From: Oreocharis arfaki
Lineage: Eukaryota; Chordata; Aves; Passeriformes; Paramythiidae
DNA: 64,000 bases
NCBI GenBank assembly: GCA_013398015.1
Contig: VZRR01013053.1
Coordinates: 124,001 to 188,000, forward strand
Reading direction: 5' to 3'
Positions 53,101 to 64,000 of the stretch are shown here, in pieces. The notes below the pieces were generated by a model that saw only the letters and a program-made list of their open reading frames with translations, ran no database searches and had not been told where the DNA came from. The stretch's first letter is position 1. Each line of letters begins with the position of its first letter. The position numbers were made by a program, and so were the translations under genes.

Positions 53101-56100
53101 CAACCTAATCCTCAGTGTTTGTGCCAAAATATCTTTTCTGGAAATCATCCCTTGAGACATTACATAGTTTGTTTAAAAAAAAAAATTATGCATCGACTCC
53201 AAAGTGAATATGCAAAGAATGAGGTTTTATTTTAAAAATTTTTTATGAATAAGGTATACTTTTGAGAGATTATTTAAATTTACTTTTAATTTCATTTTCT
53301 GCTGATATCAATGCTTCCTTTATGCTAAATGTTTATTCCTGAGTTATTTCTAGTCCTTATTTTCTATACCCAAATATGATTTCCGGTTTTTTGGTTTTTT
53401 GATATGGAAAATATTCTAACCTTCAAGAGAAATATAACTTTTTAATATAATAGCTCTCAAAATTTAATGTTGTAAAAGTGTGAGAAGGAAAAATTGTGGC
53501 CACCTTTGTAACTTGCTTTTAAAAGAAAACACTAATAGTGATAGTTCCCTTTTTACGTAAGTAGAAATGTATACTGCTTTTGCCATAGCAGTTGGCCATG
53601 GATTTTTGGCTTACCTAGATTCTACTCTTATCTAACAAAAAGCATTTGTACAAACAATTTATGTTTTCTGTTAATAGTAAACCCAAGAATAATTTTTTTG
53701 AAATCTAAGTGCCAGTATTGTGGCTATAAGAACTCCTCGAGTACTGATTAATTTAACATCAGAACCGAATAAAGGGGTTTGTTTCTTCAATTTATCTGCT
53801 TTCTTTATGGCAATTTATAAATGCTGGCTAACCATCAAATCTGTTAAATGCTTTTACTGCTTAGTAAACACATCTTGAAAAAATGCGGCATTTTTTACTT
53901 GGCTTAAGCTAATCGCTTTAAAAGGACGTTTCTTTAAAAGGAGGTTGTTCTTCCCATTTAAAAGCTTTGTGGTTGCTCTTTCTCAACATGCTGTTTGCTG
54001 AGAATAGAATGATTTATTATTTTATGGTGAGAAGGGCAGGATGGTAATAATTTTGCATGGGTTTGTAGTAAATAATGCAACTTACTTTTTAATAGGTGTT
54101 ATGTGACTTTCAGGGGATGGCAGATGCCTTGCTGTCAGTTAAAACCTTGATCAGAGTTCAAGAACTGAACCTTTAGGACATGAGAAAAAATAGGAGGGTT
54201 CCTTTCTTGGTTCAGCTACACTTTATTTAATTCTATTTTTTTACTAAATACTTGTTGTTTCAATGTTAAATATACTTTTATTTAAACGGAAATGCAGCAG
54301 TTGCTGGATTTCTTTCACTAATAAAGGCTGCAGAAATGTATTCTTTGAAGGACCAACTAGAACAGGATAAAATGATTCCTTTACTTTTGAAAAGAAATGT
54401 GATTAAAAAAAAAAAACAGCAAGCAAAAAATCCCACCTTCAGAATATGAGAAATGTGGCAGGTGGAACGGTTTGGTCCCCACAAACCTCCTGCTGTGTTG
54501 CTACATTTTATTATTTAACTCCTGACAGTTACTAGATCATAAGATAATGATTTTGGCATTGCTCAGATTAAAAACAAACAAACAAACAAAAAAACACATT
54601 AAAAAACCAGAAACTATGCTAAGAACTAATATAAATAGTTCTCCTTCACAGACTGTTCAAAGATTCTTAGAATTGCAAATAAAGGAAGGGGTGGGGGGGA
54701 GAGTATATTGTAGACGATTTAATGGTCATTTAGTTACTTTTAGGAAAACACCTTCTCTTAGTTTAAACTCAAAGAGATTTTTTATTAGCTTCTTCTTACT
54801 TTGGCTTCTTGTTTCTTAGCTAAAATGGATTTGGTGGTCAGATGGCAGCAGCATTATCTGCTGACATCAGTTTGCATAGAGAAGGATGTACTGGCAATGT
54901 TGGAAGCCTTGTTTTAAGAACTAATAGCGGTTGCTCAGCTTCTGCAGAAGACTGGAGTTGCATTGGTGTTTCTTGGAGTCTGGTCAGTTGTCCCAGCCAT
55001 TTGCCTTGTCAGCTTGGAAAGGAAGATTACAAAATGCCTGTGGTTCCATTTTCTTTAGTAATGTCACCATGGATTTTTTACACTCTATTCAAGCAATATT
55101 TTTTTCTGTTATTCTTCATAGATTTTCATTAGTAAATAGTATTGGAAAATGGCAGAAAATAACATTAAGGGGGGAAAAAAGGAGCAGAATAGGGGCAGAA
55201 CTAGGGAGCATTCACACTGCAAATTACATTGCAAGATTTGAAACAATTTTTAGGTGTAGCTCCTTATTCTTTACAACCAAAGCTGACACCTTTTTCTACC
55301 CCTGCACTGGATTTATAATTTCTCATGAAATGAGGAGTGTAATTTTCTTTAACATCTTTTAAAGTATTCACTTATTTGTGAAAATGTTCAATTCTGAGTG
55401 AGACTATGAGCCCTGTCCAGAGAGATGTATTTGGTTTTTTTACTTTCTGATGGAATATAATGGAGAATCATTACCCATTTCCACACTGTAGGTTTGTATT
55501 TTCTCTCAACATAGGAATGAAGGTGAACTAAAACTGCAGATAAATAGATACATAAGAGAAGGCATAAGAATCTCAGACTAATTAGCAATTACAAGAATAA
55601 TTCCTATGAGCAATAACCTCAAGCAGAATATTCCAGTTCTATGAATCATACGGACAGTGCATGGATGAAACAAGTAGATGAGTTGAGTTTTGGAACTGTT
55701 TGGTTCCCTCATTGCCACTCTTTCATTATCCTGGTCCGTGCATCCTTTTAAGATGCTTTTACATTTAATTACTGAGCAATTAAAATGGAATCTATTTCAG
55801 GATTAATTATTTTATGCTTATCCTGAGATTACAATGGATTTCATAAGCAAGGAAAAGAGGTAAATGGTTCTGTGAACAAACACTTCAGCCATTTGACTTT
55901 TTTGGGCTCAGGATGCCTGCGTATATCCCCTTTAAATGTAAGCAGATTTCCATTGAAATCAGATACAGCTTCTGATTTGGCAAGTAATAGTTAATGGTAA
56001 ATAAAACAGTTCTTGTGCATTGTGATCTTTGGGGAATTCCTGTTGCCATTTAAATGACAGGTTCCTAGATTCTTCTCTTGCTCTGAAATATCCTTCATCT

Positions 56101-59100
56101 TATTTGGCTGACATTCAGGCCTAAGTACAGATGAGGAGGATTTTTATTTGTGTAATTGTAGCAAATATGTATTTCTATCAGTTGATGTTGTGATGCAACT
56201 ATAGAACACTTGGAAAACCAAACTCATCTGGTAATATACTGTTAGTATGATAGAGATATGAAGTTTGAGAGCATTTTGCTTACAGGTACCGTTCATTTTA
56301 ATAGTTACTGACTTTGAAAAGCTTGTGATCTCTTTAAAACTTCAGTTTAGGTACAGTGTTAATTCTGACCTTGGATTGTGTGGAAGAAATCTCATTAATT
56401 AACTTATTCTGAGATACCTGAATACATGTATTTTTATACATTGCTTATACAGGTGCTTCTACTACCTTGTTCTTCTGCATCTCTACTGCTTATAAGTGAA
56501 TTAACAGTGTTTATAAATAGAAACATGGGAGAACCCAAAGACAGAATTATGTATATTTTTTTGTCTTTAAAATAAGAAAATATTCATGCAAGGAAAGTTT
56601 TATGAAAACTTTGTTTTCCTCTAATTTAAATCATATTTTCTGTGAAGGTTTATTGACAAAAACTGGGAAAGGAGGGAAGTTATATTTATCTTAAATAAAA
56701 ACTAAGCTAAGTTATACTGCTGAGACAAAAAAAGACTTTGAAAATACACAGTAAGTCTAACTTTCAAAAAAGTTTAAATGCTCTTTAGACCTTTCTCATT
56801 TTGGAGAATGAAATTTCAACATTAAATGATTTCAGAACATGCAAATACTTCACACATTATCTTTACAGAGAAACTGTTCCTCCATAAACCTATGCCACAA
56901 AACCACTTTCACTTTTTAAAAGATCAAAAGTCTTTGGGAGCAGTGGAGAGAGCAAAGGAAGTGATGAAAAAGCAGACTTTGGGTCAGTAGCCGCAGAAAC
57001 CTTGAAAAGAGTATATGGATAGAAAAAGCAAAACCTTTAAATATTTTATAATCAAAGATAAATTCAGCATGAGTCATCATTTAAACAATTTAGTTATGTA
57101 GATACCAAAAGGAAAATGTTTGAATTAGGAAAATACAGACTGTCTGACCTCAGTCTTCTATCTTTTTGCATTTTTCAACGCTCTCGTCTCTTTCATTAGA
57201 TTATAGCCTTTGTCTTGCAAGTGCTCCCCACATCCAAACAGTGTGTGACCTTTACTGCTGCATGCCAGATTTGCATAGGCTGTATTGGAAACACATTTAT
57301 TCGTGGGTACAGAACACTGTTAAATTGCCCTACTTACCAGAGCTTGTGTCTAGTAAGGGCTCGAAAGAAGACAGCCGAATGTGTTCTTTCCTTTTAATAC
57401 ATGGCTCTTATTGTATTATACTATTATTCTTGGGAGACCAAAAAAATAAAATATGATGGGTTCTTGATGCAAATAGTCCAGGAGGATCTGCCATAATTTT
57501 TCTGAACGGGTCTTCCCATGCAGTATACGAGAAAATCTGGATTTTAAAAAGCTACTGCCAGCGGCCAGTTCATACTTCAGTTAGAACACAGTGATCACCC
57601 TTAAAGACTCTTATAAATCTGTGTTATTTTTTTGCTGATTATAATTTTTGATGCGTTTATCTAATGCTTCAAAAATTAGTATAACTATCTGGTATGAGCA
57701 CCAATCAATTTAAGATGGTTATATATTACCAGTCAAAGCATTACTAACACAAAGTGTCTCATTTCTGTATCTAACAAGAATGACATTTCAATGAAAAATT
57801 TTGTAATATATGTGATTTCTTTTTCCTTCCTTCTTTAACTAGAAATGAGAACAATTGGAAAACAAGCTGAACTCTGATAGGTCTTCATCAGAATTTGAAG
57901 CTTACAGTTAAACTGTTTTTAGGCAGGAAATAAGACATTACTAGGAGCAGATCAGCTGCAAATTAGCAAATATACAGTTATTGTAAGTTTCCTAAATGTC
58001 ATAGGGTTGCCTTATATTTGAGTTAAATAACAACAATATTAGTGTTGTAATAGTTTATGCAACTAGACCCCTGAAAAATTCCATCTTCTAGTTCACTAAT
58101 TACCCAATAACAAATAAATCCAGGATTTGGGGGGCTTTTATGTGTTGCATGTCTTTCATCTATGTAGACATCAGAGAATTACAATGTACTATCTGTGCTA
58201 GTAATGATATTTTGGATAGATACACATTGTGGAGTATCAGCTACTGAAATACTCAACTTTAATTTATCGCATATTATTGGAATTTTGGGTTGACTGGATT
58301 CAAATTCTCCTGAAAACAGCTTTGAGTCTGGTTATGACAACAGACAGAGGAAAAGGAGGTGACAGCTCCCTATTGCTCTTTCGTTTACTTGCTTTTTTTG
58401 TCTTTATGTTGTATAATTTTGCTGAATTCATATTCTTTCAGGCCTGTGCTTTTCCATAATAGCAAAGCAAATTCAAATGTCTGGGCTAAAACTGGAGTTT
58501 GGACTAACCTCTCACGTCTGGAGATTGGATTGCATAGCAAACTAAATGTGGGCTTGCTGTTGTCCGCTTGAAGAGTATGTTTTTCAAGTTAGAGCTGTAA
58601 TTAGCCAATTCAGCAAATTCAATGCAGCTGATGTTCAGGATAGGATGAGGTGTAGACTAAAAGGCCTCAGTAATCTTATCTGTTCTTGATCTTTCCTTAT
58701 GTCTGAAATTTGTCAGGTTAAATTAGGGCTGGCAAACTTCAAGACAACAAAGGAAGCCAAGCTTTGTCATGCTACCAGGTACCCACAGAAAAATACATCA
58801 CAACACAGTAGGACTCTGAACTTCCTGATACAGAACTTGGATTTACTGTAACTTTTATGGCCTTATAATATATTGAAATTTAGTCTCTAGTGAATATGCA
58901 GGAAGGCAAACTTAAATCATCATAACTTCCTTACATTCCAGATGGTTTCTATAGGCTTCTGAGATTTACCTTCAACATAGAGTGTATTTGGAGTTTTAAA
59001 ATTTATCATAAAAATTTTTCTGCTAGTAGCTTTGGAAAAGCATTGTAATTTCTTTAATGTAATGGGAATGAAGGGAAATGTATTATATCTGTTCTATAAA

Positions 59101-59749
59101 ACCTAAGCTCCAATCCAAAGCTTCATTATTTTTACTAAAGGATAAAACAAGGGTAGGTCCAGACGTATTGAGCCTGGAAATGGAAATCACTAGGTCTGAG
59201 CTACACTGTCTCCCATCTTGAGGAACAAAGTCTTGTGTAAACAGGTGCCTGGTTTATGCTGTCATTGTTGAAACCATAACACTGGAGTCTGTTTTCTAAC
59301 TAGTTTCTGCCTTCTTTCCCACTTTTATTTCTGTTGTGAAAATTGGTATTTCAAAACTATTAATTGTTGAAGTTGACCAGTTTTGCTTTTCTTAAATACC
59401 CAGCACCACATCAAACACCTCAATGTCATGGGCTAAACTAATCTGCATGAGATTAAATTAAATCCAAAACTGCTTTGACCTTTCTTTATATTGTAATGTT
59501 TAAATTAAAACTTAATTAAATGTTTCACAGAGAGTATCACAGTAAAAGTACGACTTGCATTGAGTTATCTTACAGTACTTTGAAGGGAATTCCTTGAGAC
59601 TGAAGTCCTACTAGACTGAGTAAAGATTCTTCAGAAATGTTAACTAATCGTAGAGACTCTTCCTGGGTTTATAAGGAATTTTAGAGGTCCTCAATTTGAT
59701 TTGACAGAAACCAGGTTAAATACAAGTACTAAAAATAGTATTCGGGCTA
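41131..59749 (+). other. PALLD intron 2; no exon seen
   Basis: Eighteen kilobases of AT-rich intronic DNA. A small CpG cluster at 48,115-48,190 is described in the findings. The longest open frames (138 codons at 49,567-49,983, 143 codons at 54,931-55,362, 111 codons on the minus strand at 41,470-41,805) have no recognisable domain and no flanking splice pattern. No palladin Ig exon was seen. Confidence 0.6.
54570..54597. repeat. (AAAC)n microsatellite
   Basis: About five units of AAAC or AAACA in a row, followed by an A run. Simple repeat, no other signal. Confidence 0.85.
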
Positions 59750-59756
59750 TAATGAG

Positions 59757-59886
59757 ATGAGCTCAATTGGTCAGAGCATGGCGCTACTGATGCCAAGGTT
59801 GTGGGTTCAATCCCTCTCTGGGCCATTCACTTAATAGTTGGACTTCATCCTTATGGGGCCCTTCCAACTCAGAAGATTCTGTGATT
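59757..59886 (+). mobile_element. tRNA-Ile-headed, CR1-tailed SINE (TguSINE1-like)
   Basis: The head (59757-59826) resembles tRNA-Ile: tgagctcaattgg is an A box, ggttcaatcc (59804-59813) is a B box, and the stretch between (tcagagcatggcgctactga, then tgccaaggttgtgg) follows the tRNA-Ile D-stem, anticodon arm and variable loop. gggcca at the end closes the acceptor. The tail (gttggacttc, cccttccaactcag, attctgtgatt) is a CR1 3' end. The first few bases of the tRNA are missing. The heptamer TAATGAG flanks it (59750-59756 and 59886-59892), a likely target-site duplication that overlaps the last base by one. This composition is known for a songbird SINE family moved by CR1 enzymes. It is not a functional tRNA gene, because the acceptor stem cannot pair. 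Confidence 0.85.
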
Positions 59887-59892
59887 AATGAG

Positions 59893-60599
59893 TTATTGTT
59901 TTTCCTTAAATTTGTTCTTTATTTGTTAATGACTATTTTAAAGATTTTTAAAAGCCCACAATTATTGAAATCAGTATTCTAAGGCTTTTAACAGAATGAG
60001 AAAAGACACAATGGTTATATTATAGCTTTCTGATTATTCAGGAGGGAATTTTTTTTTTTTTTTTTTTTGGGGTAGGATTTTCTTGTTTGTGTTGTGTCAT
60101 AGGTATTTATTTTCTTTTCGGCACAATACTCTTCTGTATGTGGAATTTGTTTAAAATAACTCTTAAAAATTGGGAAATTTAAACTCTATAAAGATTTTTA
60201 CATCCTCATTTTTGCATTGTATTGTAAATTTGCAACATTTGCTATTTTGAAAATCAACACTAAGCAGAATCTGGAAATACCTAGGACTGGAATTTAGGAA
60301 CTTCTGGACAGTTAAACGTGACACTGTGTTTTCTAGTGTGTGGTAAACTACGTTAGTAGTTTCTATTTTTTCTCTCCAGTTTGCAAACAAATGCACACAG
60401 TGTGAAATGCGTGCTGGCTGCAGTATCATCAAGTAGATTGCTACTAAATCATGCATTTCGTAACGTGTTCTTCTAAGTGTACAGTTCCCCAGTTACAATT
60501 TAAAAGTGTAATCATATGAGCTGCAAGTCAAATGGATTTTTTCTTTACCTACTCCTGAGATCAGAATCTTAGGGTAGAGACGCTCTCAGCACATGCGAT
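59893..60599 (+). other. PALLD intron 2; no exon seen
   Basis: AT-rich DNA with a 20-base poly-T run at 60049-60068. A 97-codon minus-strand frame (60163-60456) has no recognisable domain. Confidence 0.6.
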
Positions 60600-61053
60600 A
60601 AGAGAGAGAATGAGGGGTGACGGATCACTACTTGACTTCCTTCATGTTATTTTTGGATGTGGCCAGCATTCCTCCCCTTACACACACCCTCCTTTCCCCC
60701 AGCCCCCATCTCTTACATGCGTTACAAGCTCATGCAAACACTCTCACGTACTCTGCAGCAATAGCAAGAGCAACAGTTGGACTGCAGCCAGAGGACTTAA
60801 ACTCCGCTTCCTCATTGCCAGCAGGCTTTGTTCTTTGGACTCAGTCAGACCTAGGGAGAACGTCTTCATTGCCGGTCGTGGTGGTTGGAATTTGGCAGCT
60901 CAGCTGTCTATTAAATTTTTCTGTGCTCCTCTGCGGACTAGGCTGAATTTAGAGCAGCAAAGCTAAGAGCCGGGGCTAGTCAAGGAATAAAGGACCCAGA
61001 GACCATCAGCGCTCAGCTTCTTGGCGGGGGTGGGGTCCCCCTGTGCCACAACG
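60600..61053 (+). promoter_or_regulatory. Candidate alternative promoter and first exon ending in a splice donor
   Basis: GC and CpG rise here relative to the flanking intron, with about a dozen CpGs in 450 bp, including gacgga, tgcgtt, ctccgc, acgtct, gccggtcgtgg, tgcggact, gccggggc, agcgctc and ttggcggggg. The block ends in CAACG|GTAAGTGCC, a consensus-like donor with the intron starting at 61054. Palladin is known to use internal promoters for shorter isoforms, so a transcript starting here and splicing to later palladin exons is plausible. A 118-codon frame (60610-60966) crosses it but has no recognised domain; I treat it as untranslated. Start site and function are inferred. Confidence 0.3.
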
Positions 61054-64000
61054 GTAAGTGCCAGCATTAAATGTGTATAAAGGTGCAGGAAACTACGAGG
61101 TGCTTTAGCTTACTACATTAGGAGAGGGGGGAAAGTACGTGAGTGAATCATACAGTGTGTGCTGTTATAGTGGTCTTGGAGCAGTGCCTAGCATTAAAAT
61201 GTTCTTCATTTCTCCCTCTCCAAAAAGCTTTATAAGAATGTATCTATTTTAACAAAATTCCTATGTGTCTGTACAATTTTGGAAAGCTTTCCAAAATGGC
61301 TTTATTATTCGGTTTTGTGCAAACCTGTTTTGTTTTGAGCCATGTGTAGTACAGAGCAACTTTAACTGGCAGAGGTCTCTCAGTATTGTACGTGCTAGAG
61401 TTGAACCTGGTAAGAAAGGTATTCCATCACAGAGGATATGAGTAGAACTAAAGTTCGGGAAGATGGGGAGTGTAAAGGGATGAGATGCATCCCAAGACTA
61501 GTTTATAGGCACCCAAAACAAGTTTGTTTTAAATGACTGGCGTTCATTCAGAGCATACCCCCTCCCCCTTCCTTCCCCCGCTATTAGGAGCAAAGTGAAT
61601 CTGTTTTTAAAACAAAAAGCTTTGAGAGCCTGCTGTTCAAGGGCATGCAAGTGAAAGCTAATGTACAGTGTAAAAGAGTGTAGGCTTGAATAAATGACTC
61701 TGAGAGAGGACAGGAGTTGCAAAAAGAGACTCTTTTCCGATATGCAAAATGATTTAGCTGTTCTTGCTTTTTCAAAGTGTTAAGACTGCTGCCTTTTAAG
61801 TTTACTAGCAGAAAGGTTTGCTTTGTTACGAAGACCTTTTTTTTTGTCTCTCAGTATTGTCTTTAGGAAAAGTTTTATAATGATCAGAACAGAGGCAGGT
61901 TAATCCAAATGCTTTGCTTTCAGAAATGCCATCTAGCTGTCAAAGGAAGTTCACTGCAGGGACCCATTTGTTTTAAAAGTACTGATAAAGCCCTGCTATC
62001 AGCATGCTATTATGTCTTGCTATGTGGGTTATCTTAATAAAGTGATGCATAAGAAACGTTTGAAATCCAGAAGGTCAACTGTATAATAAATTTGACAAAG
62101 GGGGAAAGACCAGGTGACTGAATGTACTTATGTACTTTTAAAACAAAAAGGCCAAGGAAATCTTACTGGGACAATAGACCTGAAAAGGGGAAAAAATTCC
62201 TTTCCCTTCCCTTAACTCTGGCTCCACCAGTTGCTTCAAGCAGTTATTCAAACATTTTTTGTTGACAAAGTGAGCTTTCCCTTCCCTCTACCCGGTTACT
62301 AACTGCTGGTGATCGAGTATTTGTGAAGGTGAACCTAGTCACATGAAAAATATGCTGAATGAGCAAATCTGTGATTGTGCAAAGTGTGGCCATCACAGTC
62401 AATTAACTGTTTAAGGTCTGTATGTTTGTTTTTTCTAATTTAGTAACTGAAAACCAAAGCTTTGTCATTCTGGCTTTCACCCTTCATTTGGGAGAATACT
62501 CAGCTTGGTGTGGTAACTGTTAAAAATGATCTGCTAACTTATGTTTCTATGGATTGGCTGTGAAGCTGTGCTCAGCAGCACAGTGTGCAATAAGTTAAGG
62601 TGTTTGGGTTGTTTAGTACACTTTGCTTGCCAGGTACTAAGGCATTTCTTTCTATAGTGGTTACTAGCTCTTTTTATGGCAAGTTATTCGCTGAACAGGA
62701 ATCATGGACTAGAACTAGCGAAGATTCTTTTTCAGAACTAAAAATGGAATATTGTTTTCCTGAGTTGGACCCCCCTCTGCCAATGGCACCATGTCAGGTT
62801 GCTTTAGCAGCTGCTTTCAGTTTCACAATTTACATGGGTGCTATAATGACATTTTTTCTCATTGATGTGGTGGAAAAATCTGACATCTTTATGCTGTTTT
62901 TCCTGCTTTGATATGTTAAAGCATATTTTCTATTGACTGTGAGGTTTGGCAATGAGTGGTGAGTTCAGAGATGGGCCTGTACCAAAATCCCTGGATTCCT
63001 ACATCCATGAAGTATAAGAAGGTTAATAACTGGATCCAAATGTCTTGGCTCTGGTCTATGCCTGTTTTAAATGCACATCACTTTGGCCACATGTTTAAAT
63101 TGTTTTTTGAGGTGATTAAGACTGAAAGAAATCTTTCAGGCTCCAGACACAGTTTTAAAGAGGAAATGGCATTTAAGAATCTTACAGTTATTTAAGCAAA
63201 GCTTGCTCATTTGCTGTTTAAACGTGACTTTTAGGAGCCCCCAAGGACCTACATTCCCTTTCCTCTGTTATAACTTTAGATGTAAGTAATATTTTGGAAC
63301 TCCTTCTGAGATGTGCTGAGGAAGCTAAGGTGTTTTTGTGCCTGTCCTTTCTATTTGCTCAAGGGGACTGGTGAAGAAGGCTAGCAGCATACATTCAGGT
63401 AATGCGTATACCTCAAAACGTTTTTTGATCCCAAGTGATCTGCCTATAAGCTTTTAAGAAAGTGCCATATATGCATATACTAAACTGCAAAAAATTGTGG
63501 TAGCCCATGGTAAGAAATACTGTAAGGTGGTGTAAGAGGCTGCACAGATTGTTGCTGAAATGGTGTATATTCTGCTTTTTTAATTGATCAGCTTCCCCTA
63601 CTCTGGCCAGCTTAATGGATTTAGAGGCTCTCTGTGAATACAATTACATATGCATCTGCCAGCTGCTTGTGGTATCCCTGCCTCAGCAAGAAAAGCTGTT
63701 CTTTGGCTGTGTTGGCTCACTGTGCTTTGTGGCACACAACGCTGATTTATTAGGCAGTAGATGCATTTTTTTCTCTTTTTCTTGAGTGATTGAACTATGA
63801 TGTCAGTTTTTGTCTTGGCTTTAACCTTTTAGAAAACTTTTTTTTCCTGTAGACTATTCTCTTAACACTAGGAAAGTGGGAAATATCTCAGTGTTCATTG
63901 CAGAGCAACTCTGTCTACCCCAGCACATTCCAGGGCCACCGAATCATTTGTGGTGAGAGTGATTCAGATCTGGTTAAGATGATTTAAAAGAAAGGTTATG
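61054..64000 (+). other. PALLD intron 2 to the window edge; no exon seen
   Basis: The sequence begins with the donor GTAAGTG of the candidate exon and continues as AT-rich non-coding DNA. Open frames at 61.5 kb (minus), 62.6 kb (plus, 103 codons, one hydrophobic stretch) and 62.96 kb have no domain signature. The window ends inside the intron. Confidence 0.55.

Noticed and set aside
54931..55362. 143-codon plus-strand open frame
   Set aside because: Composition is Phe/Ser-rich like translated AT-rich DNA, it overlaps a 96-codon frame, and no domain is visible.
59757..59829. Functional tRNA-Ile gene
   Set aside because: A and B boxes are present, but the 5' acceptor strand is missing and a CR1-type tail follows directly, so it is a SINE head.
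60610..60966. 118-codon frame in the candidate first exon
   Set aside because: No recognised domain, and another frame of similar length overlaps it. It ends before the donor, so it would not continue into the spliced message.

Overview
This window looks like nuclear DNA of a bird, most likely a songbird (passerine). It is AT-rich and almost entirely non-coding. It carries several copies of the avian LINE CR1, with its characteristic 3' end, and a probable solo endogenous-retrovirus LTR. The most telling element is a short SINE at about 59.76-59.89 kb with a tRNA-Ile-like head and a CR1-like tail. That architecture is known from the passerine TguSINE1 family. The passerine call is an inference resting mainly on this one element.

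Only one coding segment can be supported firmly: a large exon on the + strand, with the start codon at 21361 and a GT donor at 22407. It encodes the N-terminal 348 residues of palladin (PALLD), an actin-bundling scaffold protein, and stops inside the first immunoglobulin domain. No later PALLD exon was recognised in the following 41.6 kb, so 22407-64000 reads as one very long intron.

Layout: 0-3.7 kb is a cluster of nested and opposed CR1 fragments. 3.7-13.7 kb is AT-rich sequence with no gene I can name; three weak minus-strand exon candidates lie at 7.0-8.1 kb. 13.74-14.35 kb is a CpG island holding a 45-bp minisatellite, next to a small assembly gap. It is the best candidate for the PALLD promoter and non-coding first exon. 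14.35-21.36 kb would then be intron 1, followed by the PALLD coding exon and the long intron. That intron contains small CpG-rich patches (23.3, 28.5 and 48.1 kb), the LTR (29.0-29.4 kb), a short CR1 tail (31.7 kb), two small N gaps (40.86 and 41.13 kb), the SINE, and a CpG-enriched block at 60.6-61.05 kb. That block ends in a good splice donor and could be an alternative first exon.

Most long open frames in the window fall in repeats or non-coding DNA and show no family signature. I saw no intact second gene, tRNA or rRNA gene, CRISPR array or bacterial-type feature. Everything is from reading the sequence; no database search was possible.
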